Made by a program: the position numbers and the translations under genes. The notes beneath the pieces are model-generated. The model worked only from the letters and a program-made list of their open reading frames with translations, was not told the DNA's origin and made no database searches. Shown here one piece after another: positions 49,453-57,322 of a DNA stretch of 64,000 nt. The stretch's first letter is position 1. Each line of letters begins with the position of its first letter. The DNA comes from Salinarimonas sp051117315 (GTDB taxonomy: Bacteria; Pseudomonadota; Alphaproteobacteria; Rhizobiales; Beijerinckiaceae), in assembly GCA_051117315.1 (NCBI GenBank), contig JBNPEA010000045.1, positions 5,261 through 69,260 on the forward strand. The letters are read 5' to 3'.

Positions 49453-50289
49453 ATGAGCGAAGCTGGATTGGGCGGTGAGATGGCGGGCGTGCCGCCCGGA
49501 GGCGGGCGTCGCGACGCGCCGCGGGCGACGGCGGAGGCCTGCGCGGCCTTCGCCGTGTGGCGGCCGGAGGCGCCCTTCGTCGTCGGGCAGCTCGGCCAGT
49601 CGCTCGACGGGCGCATCGCCACGGTGACGGGGGATTCCAAGTACATCAACGGTTCCGCCGCCCTCGATCACCTGCACGCGATCCGTGCGCGGGTCGACGC
49701 CGTCCTCGTCGGCGTCGGCACGGCGCTCGCCGACGACCCGCTGCTCACCGTGCGTCGCGTGCCCGGCGCAAGCCCTGCGCGCGTCGTGCTCGACCCGGGC
49801 GGGCGCCTGCCGACGACCGCGGCGGTGTGGCGCGCGGACGGCGTGCGGCGGATCGTGGTTCGCCGTGCGGGAGTCGAGGCACCCGTGCCGGCGGGCGTTG
49901 AGGTGGTCGCGCTCGCCCCGGACGAGCCGCACGCCGTGGGCGGCGACGGGGCCGGGCGGATCGATCCGCGGGCCATCGTCGCCGCGCTCGGGCGTCTGGG
50001 CATCGCCCGGCTGCTGGTGGAGGGCGGGGCGGACACCGTGTCGCGCTTCCTCGCCGCCGGCGCGCTCGATCGCCTGCACGTGCTCGTCTCGCCGATGCTG
50101 ATCGGGTCCGGCCGCCCGGGCCTCACGCTCGCGCCGGTCGAGACGATCGCGCAGGCCTTGCGCCCCCGGGCGCGGGCGTATCTGCTGGGGGACGGGGACG
50201 TGCTGTTCGATTGCGACCTGCGGGCGGTGGCCCATAGCAGCGGCGCGGGCGCGGGCGCGGATGCGGGCATGGGCGTGGCGACTGGCTGA
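49453..50289 (+). CDS. RibD C-terminal-type reductase
   Basis: 278 aa from ATG at 49453. It has a dihydrofolate-reductase-like fold as in the reductase half of RibD: FVVGQLGQSLDGRIATVTGD, DAVLVGVGTALADDPLLTVR, LLVEGGADTVSRFLAAGALD and LHVLVSPMLIGSG. The RibD deaminase half is missing, so it may be a stand-alone 5-amino-6-ribosylaminouracil reductase or a related pteridine-type reductase. The divergent ribA supports a riboflavin role. The C-terminal 25 residues are a Gly/Ala-rich tail. The next gene, cytochrome b561, follows by 11 bases. Confidence 0.85.
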   Translation: MSEAGLGGEMAGVPPGGGRRDAPRATAEACAAFAVWRPEAPFVVGQLGQSLDGRIATVTGDSKYINGSAALDHLHAIRARVDAVLVGVGTALADDPLLTVRRVPGASPARVVLDPGGRLPTTAAVWRADGVRRIVVRRAGVEAPVPAGVEVVALAPDEPHAVGGDGAGRIDPRAIVAALGRLGIARLLVEGGADTVSRFLAAGALDRLHVLVSPMLIGSGRPGLTLAPVETIAQALRPRARAYLLGDGDVLFDCDLRAVAHSSGAGAGADAGMGVATG

Positions 50290-50300
50290 GGAGGAACGCG

Positions 50301-50879
50301 ATGGCGAGGACGAAGGACGCCGGGGTCGTGCCGCGCTACGCGGCGGTGCAGATCTGGATCCACTGGCTCACCGCCGTCGCGATCGTCGGGCTCGTCGCCG
50401 CGGGGCTGACGATGACGCGCATCGGCTCCGGCACGCTGACCAACGCGCTCTACGAGCTGCACAAGTCCTTCGGGCTGATCGTGGTGGGGCTCGTCGCGCT
50501 GCGCCTCGTCGCGCGGGCGATCTACGGCGCGCCGGAGCACGCGCCGATGCCCGAGTGGCAGGCGCTCGCCGCGCGCATCAGCCACGTCGCGCTCTACCTG
50601 CTCCTCGTCGTGGTGCCCCTGTCGGGCTGGGCGGCGACGTCCGCCTGCTGCGCGCCGGTGAACCTGTTCTGGACGGTGGAGATGACGCTGCCCGTCGCGC
50701 GCGGCTTCGACGTCGCGCGGCCGATCTTCGTCGTGCACAACTACGCGGCCTACCTGCTCGTCTTCGTCGTGCTGGTGCACGCGGGCGCGGCGCTGCAGCA
50801 CCACTACCTGCGGCGTGACGACACGCTGGCGCGGATGGCCGGCGGGCGCCCGCGCCGGGTGGGGCTCACGCGGACCTGA
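50301..50879 (+). CDS. Cytochrome b561-family protein
   Basis: 192 aa from ATG at 50301, preceded by GAGGAACG. It is a four-helix inner-membrane b-type cytochrome. Haem-ligand His candidates are in QIWIHWLTA, LYELHKSFGL, HNYAAYLLVF and VLVHAGAALQHH, the pattern of the YodB/CybB group. It likely moves electrons between quinol and a periplasmic partner. It is convergent with msrA, so a periplasmic redox role is possible but unproven. Confidence 0.9.
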   Translation: MARTKDAGVVPRYAAVQIWIHWLTAVAIVGLVAAGLTMTRIGSGTLTNALYELHKSFGLIVVGLVALRLVARAIYGAPEHAPMPEWQALAARISHVALYLLLVVVPLSGWAATSACCAPVNLFWTVEMTLPVARGFDVARPIFVVHNYAAYLLVFVVLVHAGAALQHHYLRRDDTLARMAGGRPRRVGLTRT

Positions 50880-50920
50880 GCCTCACCCGCGCGCGGTGTT
50901 CGCCCGCGCTTCGCCCGGCC

Positions 50921-51571
50921 TCACGCCTCGACGACGCCCACCGGGCAGGAGACGCCCGTGCCGCCGAGCCCGCAATAGCCGCCGGGATTCTTGGCGAGGT
51001 ACTGCTGGTGGTAGTCCTCGGCGAAGTAGAGCGGCCCGGCCTCGCGGATCTCGGTCGTGATCGCCGGGAAGCCTTGCTCGCGCAGACGCGCGTCGTAGGC
51101 CGCGCGCGCCGCCTCGGCGGCGAGGCGCTGCTCGGCGTCGTGGACGTAGATGCCGGAGCGGTACTGCGTGCCGACGTCGTTGCCCTGGCGCATGCCCTGG
51201 GTCGGGTCGTGACCCTCGAAGAAGGCCTTGAGCAGGCGCTCGTAGGAGATCTCGGCCGGGTCGTAGACCACGCGCACGACCTCGTTGTGGCCGGTCATGC
51301 CCGAGCAGACCTCCTCGTAGGTCGGGTTCGGCGTGTGCCCGGCGGCGTAGCCGACGGCGGTGACCCACACGCCCGGCAGCTGCCAGAAGGCGCGTTCGGC
51401 GCCCCAGAAGCAGCCGAGCCCGAAATCGGCGATCGCGGCGCCCGCAGGGTACGGACCCAGCAGCGACCGGCCGGAGACGTGGTGGCGCTCCGCCGTCGGG
51501 ATCGGCCGGTCGCGGCCGGGCAGGGCCTCGGCCGGCGTCGGGATGGTGGTCTTCTTGCGCATGAAGAACAT
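50921..51571 (-). CDS. msrA: Peptide-methionine (S)-S-oxide reductase MsrA
   Basis: 216 aa from ATG at 51571, with GGAGG 8 bases upstream. It repairs oxidised methionine. The catalytic Cys is in FGLGCFWGAERAFWQLPGVW. GHDPTQGMRQGNDVGTQYRS and YHQQYLAKNPGGYCGLGGTG with a resolving Cys follow. It has a 50-residue N-terminal extension (TPAEALPGRDRPIPTAERHH) of the long MsrA subgroup. No signal peptide is seen. Confidence 0.96.
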   Translation of the reverse strand: MFFMRKKTTIPTPAEALPGRDRPIPTAERHHVSGRSLLGPYPAGAAIADFGLGCFWGAERAFWQLPGVWVTAVGYAAGHTPNPTYEEVCSGMTGHNEVVRVVYDPAEISYERLLKAFFEGHDPTQGMRQGNDVGTQYRSGIYVHDAEQRLAAEAARAAYDARLREQGFPAITTEIREAGPLYFAEDYHQQYLAKNPGGYCGLGGTGVSCPVGVVEA

Positions 51572-51664
51572 GGGGGAGGCCTCCTGTCGGCGTTTCCTCC
51601 CATATGGGTGCGCCGCGGGCCGCGGTCGAGGCCCCGCGGGCGAGCGCGCGGCAAGGCGCCCGCG

Positions 51665-51988
51665 TCAGCGCTCGGTGAGGTAGCCCACCGGCTCGGGCTT
51701 CTTCTGCGAGAGCCACAGCAGCAGCGCGCCCAGGACGAAGGCGACGATGGAGGCCGGCCAGAGCAGCACGGTGAGGAGCACCGGGTCCCACAGGAAAGGC
51801 GAGACGTGGCGGGTGATCGCGGGCTCGAGCATCGGGAAGCTCTGCGGGAAGGCCTGGTAGAGCACCTCGCCGAGCGGCGTGAACGCGATCTCGTTGTTCG
51901 CGATCGAGCGGGTGCCGTCCACGACCAGTCCCACGAAGCCGGCCGCGACGAGGAGGAGGCCGAGGATACGCACGAGGAAACGGATCAT
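51665..51988 (-). CDS. Small inner-membrane protein, two helices
   Basis: 107 aa from ATG at 51988. Two hydrophobic helices are clear: FLVRILGLLLVAAGFVGLVV (about 4-24) and LLTVLLWPASIVAFVLGALL (about 71-92). Between them is a conserved-looking periplasmic loop, FTPLGEVLYQAFPQSFPMLE. Homologues of this shape are common in Hyphomicrobiales, but I know no function. No clear ribosome site is visible. It is followed by msrA on the same strand, 93 bases away. Confidence 0.72.
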   Translation of the reverse strand: MIRFLVRILGLLLVAAGFVGLVVDGTRSIANNEIAFTPLGEVLYQAFPQSFPMLEPAITRHVSPFLWDPVLLTVLLWPASIVAFVLGALLLWLSQKKPEPVGYLTER

Positions 51989-52147
51989 GGGAGGGGCTCG
52001 CGACCGCGGGAGAACTGGGACGCCGCAAGCCTTACCCGCTCGTGTCGGTCGTGCAACAGCGAAATGCTGCTACGCTTTCCCGCACGGCCCCGCGCCATGC
52101 GCGCGTCGCCGCCGCCGCGACGCCGCCCGCGCGCCGCAGCTTGGGGC

Positions 52148-52175
52148 TTGCGTCGCGGGGGCTCGCGGATATATG
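52148..52175 (+). promoter_or_regulatory. Sigma-70-type promoter of tRNA-Ser
   Basis: TTGCGT (-35, 52148-52153) and TATATG (-10, 52170-52175) are separated by 16 bases, placing the start about 30 bases before the tRNA. It is the best-placed promoter in the window. Confidence 0.6.
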
Positions 52176-52211
52176 TAGCGCCTCCGCGGGCGGCCCGGCC
52201 TCCCGCGATGC

Positions 52212-52301
52212 GGACAGGTGGCCGAGTGGTTGAAGGCGCACGCCTGGAAAGTGTGTATGCGGGAAACCGTATCGCGGGTTCGAATCCCGCCCTGTCCGCC
52301 A
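52212..52301 (+). tRNA. tRNA-Ser (anticodon GGA)
   Basis: 90 bases with encoded CCA (52299-52301). The acceptor stem pairs GGACAGG (52212-52218) with CCTGTCC (52291-52297); the discriminator base is G, as is standard for Ser. The D arm is GGCCGAGTGGTTGAAGGC, the anticodon loop CTGGAAA places GGA at 52246-52248, a long variable arm (TATGCGGGAAACCGTA) is present, and the T arm is GCGGGTTCGAATCCCGC. It reads UCC/UCU codons. No integrase or attachment-site duplication was seen next to it. Confidence 0.98.
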
Positions 52302-52310
52302 GATCTCCCC

Positions 52311-52332
52311 AGGATCCCCCCAGGATCCCCCG
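52311..52332 (+). repeat. 11-bp tandem duplication after tRNA-Ser
   Basis: AGGATCCCCC(C/G) occurs twice in a row, 10 bases after the tRNA 3' end, in a C-rich stretch of about 50 bases. It may come from slippage; no function is evident. Confidence 0.4.
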
Positions 52333-52464
52333 AGACATCCCGACCCCGCTTGGACACACCCGGGCCCGCCGTCACACCCGCGGCGCCCGCCTCGGCTTGA
52401 CGTCGGCGCCGACGCGCGCAGTTACCACGGTCGTGGCGGCTCTCGCCGGGAGAGCAACGACGCA

Positions 52465-53547
52465 ATGCAAGGACTCGACGACGAGGGCGGCCGGAAGCGC
52501 CGGGACGTGCGGATGGGCGCCCCGCGGCGCGCGCTTCGGAGTCTCGGGATCGTCGTCGCGGCCGTGGTGCTGCTCTCGGGGGGCGCAATGGTGGGGCTGC
52601 AGGCCGAGTCCGTCGTCGCATCGTGGAAATGGCGGTCGGTCGTCTCCGAGGTCGTCGCGGCGCCGCTGCCCGAGCTGGTGACCGGTGCGACCGGTTACGC
52701 GCGCTCCGGCGACCTGCTGATCTGGTACGAGGCCATCCCGCCGCAGGGGGATCGTCAGGGCGTGGTCCTGCTGATGATGGGCATGGGCGACGACGCGCTG
52801 GGCTGGCCGCGGGCCTTCATCGACGCCTTTCTCGAGCGCGGCCACATGGTCGTGCGCTACGACCATCGCGGCACCGGCCTCTCCAGCTGGGACATCGCGG
52901 ACACCCGCTTCACCCTGGAGGACATGGCCGGCGACGCGCGCGCCGTGCTCGACGCACTCGGGATCGCGCGCGCCCACGTCGTCGGCCACTCCATGGGCGG
53001 GATGGTCGCCCAGCAATTCGCGCTCTCCCATCCCGAGCGCACGGTGTCGCTCACCTCGATCGCCTCCTCCGCGAACGTGGCCGACGCGGAGATCCGGAAA
53101 GCCCCTCGCCTCATGCAGCTGCGGCTGATCTGGGCGTGGGCGTCGCACATCCTGCGCCGCGGCGGGGAGCGCAGCCTCGTCGGCGTGAAGCTCGCCGAGC
53201 GCCGCATCCTGACGGGGACGGGTCCGTGGGAGATCGACGTCCGCAGCCTCGCGCAGGCGGTGCTGTACAACGTGCGCAAGCGCCGCGGCTACAATCTGCG
53301 TGCGATGAGGCCGCACATGAACGCGATGGGCCGCTCCGGCTCGCGGCGCGAGGCGCTGGGCGCGCTCACGGTTCCGGCGCTCGTGATCCACGGCCGCGAC
53401 GACCGGGCGATGGCGTTCGCCCACGGGGAGAAGACCGCGCGCGCGATCCCGGGCGCGCGGACCCTGTGGGTGGACGGCATGGGGCACGACATCCCCGATC
53501 CCCTGGCGGGCCCGTTCGCCGACGCGATCCTCGCGCTCGGGCGATGA
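52465..53547 (+). CDS. Membrane-anchored alpha/beta hydrolase
   Basis: 360 aa from ATG at 52465 with GGGAGAG upstream. An N-terminal hydrophobic segment (about 26-46, GIVVAAVVLLSGGAMVGLQA) suggests a signal anchor with the enzyme in the periplasm. The catalytic set is Ser176 in VVGHSMGGMVAQQF, Asp in VIHGRDDRAMAF and His in WVDGMGHDIPDPL. The family includes esterases and lipases; the substrate is unknown. It ends 7 bases from the convergent second hydrolase gene, a separate unit. Confidence 0.87.
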   Translation: MQGLDDEGGRKRRDVRMGAPRRALRSLGIVVAAVVLLSGGAMVGLQAESVVASWKWRSVVSEVVAAPLPELVTGATGYARSGDLLIWYEAIPPQGDRQGVVLLMMGMGDDALGWPRAFIDAFLERGHMVVRYDHRGTGLSSWDIADTRFTLEDMAGDARAVLDALGIARAHVVGHSMGGMVAQQFALSHPERTVSLTSIASSANVADAEIRKAPRLMQLRLIWAWASHILRRGGERSLVGVKLAERRILTGTGPWEIDVRSLAQAVLYNVRKRRGYNLRAMRPHMNAMGRSGSRREALGALTVPALVIHGRDDRAMAFAHGEKTARAIPGARTLWVDGMGHDIPDPLAGPFADAILALGR

Positions 53548-53554
53548 CGGGCGC

Positions 53555-54514
53555 TCACCCGGCGCGGGCGCGCACGAAGCCGACGATCTCCCGCGTCACG
53601 TCCGCATCGTGGCCGAGCCAGATGTGACCGCCCGTCGGCCAGATCGTCGCCCGCGCCTGCGGGATGCGCGCGGCGAGGAGGCGGGCGGTGGCGGCGGTGC
53701 CGAACAGGTCGTCCTCGCAGGACAGGATCAGCGTCGGCACGGCGATGTGCTCGTAGGCGGTGGCCGACGGCGCGCCGGCGCGGACGGCGTCGTTGCGCAG
53801 GCCCTCGATCTTGCGACCGATGGGCGCGATCCCCTCCAGGATAAGCCCGGCGCGGCGCCGCTCCTCGGGTCCGACCTGGTCCAGCAGCGCCGGATCGGTC
53901 GCCAGCAGCGTGCAGATCATCTGTTCCGGCGCCATCGTGGAAAGCGCCCAGAATGCCGGGTCCGAGTCGAGCACGAGATCCACGGCGATCCGCTGCAGGG
54001 CGGTGAGCGCCACCGGATCGCGCCCGGTCAGGTTCGCCGCCGGCACCAGGAGGACGAGGTGGGAGCAGCGACCCGGATGCCGCAGGGCGAATTCGGCCGC
54101 GCTCGGCGCGCCCGCCGAGCCGCCGACCACGGGCAGGCGCTCGATGCCGAGATGGTCGAGCAGCGCGACGAGCGCATCGGCCTGCCGCGCGGGCGACGCG
54201 TCCGGCGGAAAGGCGCTGCGCAGGTAGCCGAACCGCGAGGGCGCGACGACCGCAAAGCCGCTCTCGCGCAGGCCGTGGGCGAACAGGAGCCCCTGGTCGA
54301 AGCCGCCGCCGGTGCCGTGGATCATCATCAGCGGTGGACCGTGCCCGGCGACGGCGTATTCCACCCCACCGTCGCCCGTGTCGAGAACGCTGCTGCGCCG
54401 CGCGAGCCGGCTGTCGGCGGACCGTGTCGAGGCGCGATAAGCGCCCGCGGCGAATCCGCCGCCTGCGGCCGCGAGGGCGCCGATCCCGGCGAGCAGGGCG
54501 CGGCGCGCGATCAT
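53555..54514 (-). CDS. Alpha/beta hydrolase with Tat/anchor N-terminus
   Basis: 319 aa from ATG at 54514. The N-terminus IARRALLAGIGALAAAGGGF looks like a signal or anchor sequence (a twin-Arg pair is present but not a full Tat motif). The oxyanion region is MMIHGTGGGFDQ, nucleophile Ser133 in VVGGSAGAPSAA (GxSxG), acid in ILSCEDDLFGTA, and His in WPTGGHIWLGHD. The start overlaps the end of the CPBP protease gene by 4 bases (ATGA), so the two are co-translated and probably work together. Confidence 0.85.
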   Translation of the reverse strand: MIARRALLAGIGALAAAGGGFAAGAYRASTRSADSRLARRSSVLDTGDGGVEYAVAGHGPPLMMIHGTGGGFDQGLLFAHGLRESGFAVVAPSRFGYLRSAFPPDASPARQADALVALLDHLGIERLPVVGGSAGAPSAAEFALRHPGRCSHLVLLVPAANLTGRDPVALTALQRIAVDLVLDSDPAFWALSTMAPEQMICTLLATDPALLDQVGPEERRRAGLILEGIAPIGRKIEGLRNDAVRAGAPSATAYEHIAVPTLILSCEDDLFGTAATARLLAARIPQARATIWPTGGHIWLGHDADVTREIVGFVRARAG

Positions 54515-55350
54515 GCCGGCGGGCTCTTCGGGGGCACGACCACGGTCACCGCCCCTTGGCGGGAGAACATCGTGGCGCGGTTCCACCACACCACGACGAT
54601 CGCCACGCCGACGAGGATCACCGTGTCCCAGGGCTGCGCGTCTGGCCAGAACGGGTTGATCAGCTGCCAGTGGAACAGCATCGGCCAGAGCAGGCCGCCG
54701 CGCGACCGGTTGAGGATCGGTGTCGCCAGCACCGCCAGCGTCACGTTGCCGATGAAGAAGGGCAGGAAGCTCCAGTCGGCGTAGACCGTGCTCGACAGGA
54801 AGAACGCCGGCAGGTGCCACAATCCCCAGGTGGCGCCGATCAGCAGGCCCGCCCAGATCGGCGCCATGTGCCGCTGCAGGATCGGCTGCGCGAGGCCGCG
54901 CCAGCCGAGTTCCTCGATCGGGCCGAGGAGGAGCATCATCAGCAGGAGCGCGACGAGCGGCCCCGCGCCCTCGGGCGGCGGCGGCGCCAGGACGGGGCCC
55001 CCCTCGATCAGCGATCCCGCGACGAAGACGAGCGGCAGGCCGACGAGGACGAAGGCCGCCCATCCCGGCGACGTCCGCCAGATCAGGAGCCGCGACAGGA
55101 AGCGCCGCAGCCCGGCCACACCGGAATGGGCGAGCACGAGGGAGAGCGCCGCGATGGCCGGCGCCCACGTCGCGAGGAAGAACAGCGGGTGCGACCCGCC
55201 GATCTCGCCGAACCAGGCCGCCGCCCGCTGCGGGGCGACGACGTAGACGCCGATGACGCTCCAGGTGATCAGGAACGTGATCGCCACGAAGGCGAGGAGG
55301 CTGCGCGACGGGATCGAATCGCGATCGGCAATCGTCCTCGAGGAGGGCAT
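54511..55350 (-). CDS. CPBP/Rce1-like intramembrane metalloprotease
   Basis: 279 aa from ATG at 55350, chosen because GGGTGA lies 6 bases upstream. Seven to eight hydrophobic segments. The catalytic motifs are GPIEELGWRGLAQP (Glu-Glu, Arg), ATWGLWHLPAFFL (His) and MLFHWQLINPFW (His), as in the CAAX-protease and bacteriocin-processing group. These proteins act in membrane peptide maturation or immunity. It is coupled to an exported hydrolase, with no bacteriocin gene nearby. Confidence 0.88.
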   Translation of the reverse strand: MPSSRTIADRDSIPSRSLLAFVAITFLITWSVIGVYVVAPQRAAAWFGEIGGSHPLFFLATWAPAIAALSLVLAHSGVAGLRRFLSRLLIWRTSPGWAAFVLVGLPLVFVAGSLIEGGPVLAPPPPEGAGPLVALLLMMLLLGPIEELGWRGLAQPILQRHMAPIWAGLLIGATWGLWHLPAFFLSSTVYADWSFLPFFIGNVTLAVLATPILNRSRGGLLWPMLFHWQLINPFWPDAQPWDTVILVGVAIVVVWWNRATMFSRQGAVTVVVPPKSPPA

Positions 55351-55453
55351 CGACACTCACCCATGCAGGAGGTCCGGCTATGGTCTCCCACCATAGGCCG
55401 TTCTCCCGGCGTGCGCCGTGACCTGGATCAGCCGGCGCGTCGAGAGGGGGTCA

Positions 55454-56344
55454 TCAGGTGCCCTGGTCCCGCCCGGGGCTCGTGCCGCGGAAGATGTTCG
55501 ATTCGCCGATCATCCGCTCCAGCGCCGAGATGCGCTCCACGCTGGAGCGCGAGCTGCGGCTCTGCACCTCGGCGATGAGGCTCTCGACGAGGACGTTGAT
55601 GGCGAGCGTCGAGTCCCAGCTCGACGGCACCTCCACGGCGCAGCGGAAGGTGTGCACGGCGCAGCGCTCGATCGGCGATCCCCACTGGTCGGTGAACAGC
55701 ACGACCCGCGCGCCCTGCTTCACCGCGAGCCGCGCCAGCTTGTCGAGCTCGCGCTCGTAGCGGCGGATGTCGAAGCAGATCAAAGTCGAGGTCGCGTCCA
55801 TGTCGAGCAGCGATTGCGGCCAGACGCTGGGCGAGCTGTCGAGCAGGAACACGCGCGGGCGGATGATCTGCAGGTGATTGTAGAAATAGTGCGCGTTCGA
55901 GCGCGTGATGCGCCCGCCGACGAGATGCAGCTGCTGCTCGGGCGCCGACAGCAGCGCCGCCACGCGGTCGAACTCCGCGAGGTCGATCTGCTCGAGCGTG
56001 CGGGCGATGTTCTCGAAGGCGGCCTTGGTGAAGCGCGAGAGGATGTGGTCGCGCGGCGCGTGCGGCTCGGCCATGTCGAGCTTGGCGAGCGGCTGCTTGA
56101 TGCGCGCGGCGATCTCCTCGCGGATCGCGTCCTGCAGGCCGCCGTAGCCGTCGAAGCCGAGCTTGCGCGCGAGGCGGATGACGGTGGGCGTCGACACCTC
56201 GGCGCTCTCCGCGAGCTTGGTGATGGACTGCAGCCCGCCCACGAGCGAGTCCTGGAGCAGCACCGCCGTGAGCCGGCGCTCGGCCGCCGTCAGCTCCGCC
56301 TGCTTCTCCTTCAGGATGTCCCGGACGAGTGGCTTCGTGCCCAA
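55454..56344 (-). CDS. MurR/RpiR-family transcriptional regulator
   Basis: 296 aa from TTG at 56344; AGGA lies 6 bases upstream, and the result GTKPLVRDILKEKQAELT is the usual RpiR start. The HTH (about 15-85) contains ITKLAESAEVSTPTVIRLAR, then KLGFDGYGGLQDAIRE. The SIS domain (about 115-260, LHLVGGRITRSNAHYFYNHL; VLFTDQWGSPIERCA) senses a phosphorylated or related small ligand. It is divergent from the amidohydrolase-TRAP-GS operon, with an RpiR-like inverted repeat in the gap, so it very likely controls that operon. Confidence 0.93.
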   Translation of the reverse strand: MGTKPLVRDILKEKQAELTAAERRLTAVLLQDSLVGGLQSITKLAESAEVSTPTVIRLARKLGFDGYGGLQDAIREEIAARIKQPLAKLDMAEPHAPRDHILSRFTKAAFENIARTLEQIDLAEFDRVAALLSAPEQQLHLVGGRITRSNAHYFYNHLQIIRPRVFLLDSSPSVWPQSLLDMDATSTLICFDIRRYERELDKLARLAVKQGARVVLFTDQWGSPIERCAVHTFRCAVEVPSSWDSTLAINVLVESLIAEVQSRSSRSSVERISALERMIGESNIFRGTSPGRDQGT

Positions 56345-56403
56345 GAAATGTCCTTTCTGCTTCAGAGAAGGCAAGCGCTGATGCAATCGCTACAGAAACA
56401 AGC

Positions 56404-56432
56404 TTGACACGCCATGAGCTTGTGTAGTGAAT
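56404..56432 (+). promoter_or_regulatory. Promoter candidate for the amidohydrolase-TRAP operon
   Basis: TTGACA (56404-56409) is a consensus -35. A suitable -10 is TAGTGA (56425-56430, 15-base spacer) or GTGAAT at 17 bases. It overlaps the inverted-repeat operator, so bound RpiR would block polymerase. Confidence 0.5.
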
Positions 56433-56439
56433 TTTACAC
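56422..56439. promoter_or_regulatory. RpiR-type operator: GTGTA-N8-TACAC
   Basis: The 18-bp inverted repeat contains TGTAGTGAATTTTACA (56423-56438), close in form to operators of RpiR-family HexR, which bind TGTA-N-TACA-type repeats. It overlaps the promoter of the catabolic operon and lies 78 bases from the RpiR start. The combination makes it the best operator call in the window. It is not proven. Confidence 0.65.
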
Positions 56440-56451
56440 GAGCTTGGCAAG

Positions 56452-56475
56452 GGGCTCCCAAGAGGGCTCCCAAGA
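56452..56475 (+). repeat. 12-bp tandem repeat in the operon leader
   Basis: GGGCTCCCAAGA occurs twice in succession, then GGGCTT begins a third partial copy. It lies between the operator and the first gene (56546). It may be a slippage product or a leader structure affecting translation. Confidence 0.5.
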
Positions 56476-56545
56476 GGGCTTGGACGGGTTCCCAGTAGGA
56501 TCCTCCGGGCGCTCTGCGAGGGCCCGATCAGCGAGAGGCGGCGGC

Positions 56546-57322
56546 GTGGTGAAGGCGGGCTGGACACCGGTCGAGATCACGGGAACGGCCGGAGCCGCGC
56601 CCATCGTCCTGGTGTGCGAGCACGCCTCCTGCGCCATCCCCGCGGATCTCGACGGCCTCGGGCTCGATGCGCAGGCGCGCGAGGCCCACGTCGCCTGGGA
56701 CATCGGCGCTGCGGCACTCGCGCGGCGGCTGTCGCAGCGGCTCGAGGCGCCGCTCGTGTCCGGCGCGCTCTCGCGGCTGGTCTACGACTGCAACCGCCCG
56801 CTCTCGGCGCCGGACTGCATCCCCGCGCGGAGCGAACGCTACGACATCCCGGGCAATCGCGACCTCGACGACGCGGCCCGCCGCGAGCGCTACGTGCGCG
56901 TCCACGAGCCCTTCCACGGGGCGCTGGAGGAGATCTGCCGGCGCCAGACGGCGCGCTGCGGCGAGACGATCAGCCTGATCACGGTGCACAGCTTCACCCC
57001 GGTCTATCTCGGCGTACGCCGGTCGGTCGAGATCGGCTTCCTGCATCACGACGACCCGGCGCTGGCGCGCGCCGCGCTCGCCGCGGAGGCCGCGCGCGGG
57101 CGCTACCGCGCGGCGCTCGACGAGCCCTATGCCGCCTCCGACGGGGTGACCTACACCCTCGCCCGCCACGGCGAGGCCGAGGGCCGGCGCGCGGTGATGA
57201 TCGAGGTCCGCAACGACCTGATCGCGACCGACGAGGCGGCCGAGCGGATGGGCGATCGTCTCGCGCAGACCCTGGCGCGCGCGCTCGCCGCGTCGATCCA
57301 GCCGGCGGGGGCGCCACGATGA
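56546..57322 (+). CDS. N-formylglutamate amidohydrolase-family enzyme
   Basis: 258 aa from GTG at 56546, with GAGAGGCGG upstream; an ATG at 56414 would add 44 residues of repeat-derived sequence. The family removes formyl from formylglutamate in histidine breakdown, but members differ in substrate. Visible: VLVCEHASCAIPADLDGLG, HVAWDIGAAALA (metal-site His/Asp), LVYDCNRPLSAPDCIP, ITVHSFTPVYLG and MIEVRNDLIATDEAA. No hut genes are near. In this operon it may cut a gamma-glutamyl or formyl amide. The 4-base ATGA overlap with the next gene shows coupling. Confidence 0.88.
   Translation: MVKAGWTPVEITGTAGAAPIVLVCEHASCAIPADLDGLGLDAQAREAHVAWDIGAAALARRLSQRLEAPLVSGALSRLVYDCNRPLSAPDCIPARSERYDIPGNRDLDDAARRERYVRVHEPFHGALEEICRRQTARCGETISLITVHSFTPVYLGVRRSVEIGFLHHDDPALARAALAAEAARGRYRAALDEPYAASDGVTYTLARHGEAEGRRAVMIEVRNDLIATDEAAERMGDRLAQTLARALAASIQPAGAPR

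Noticed and set aside
52212..52464. tRNA-Ser 3' end as an integration site for a mobile element
   Set aside because: No integrase, no duplicated tRNA end, and the following genes share the composition of the rest. The only repeat is an 11-bp C-rich duplication.
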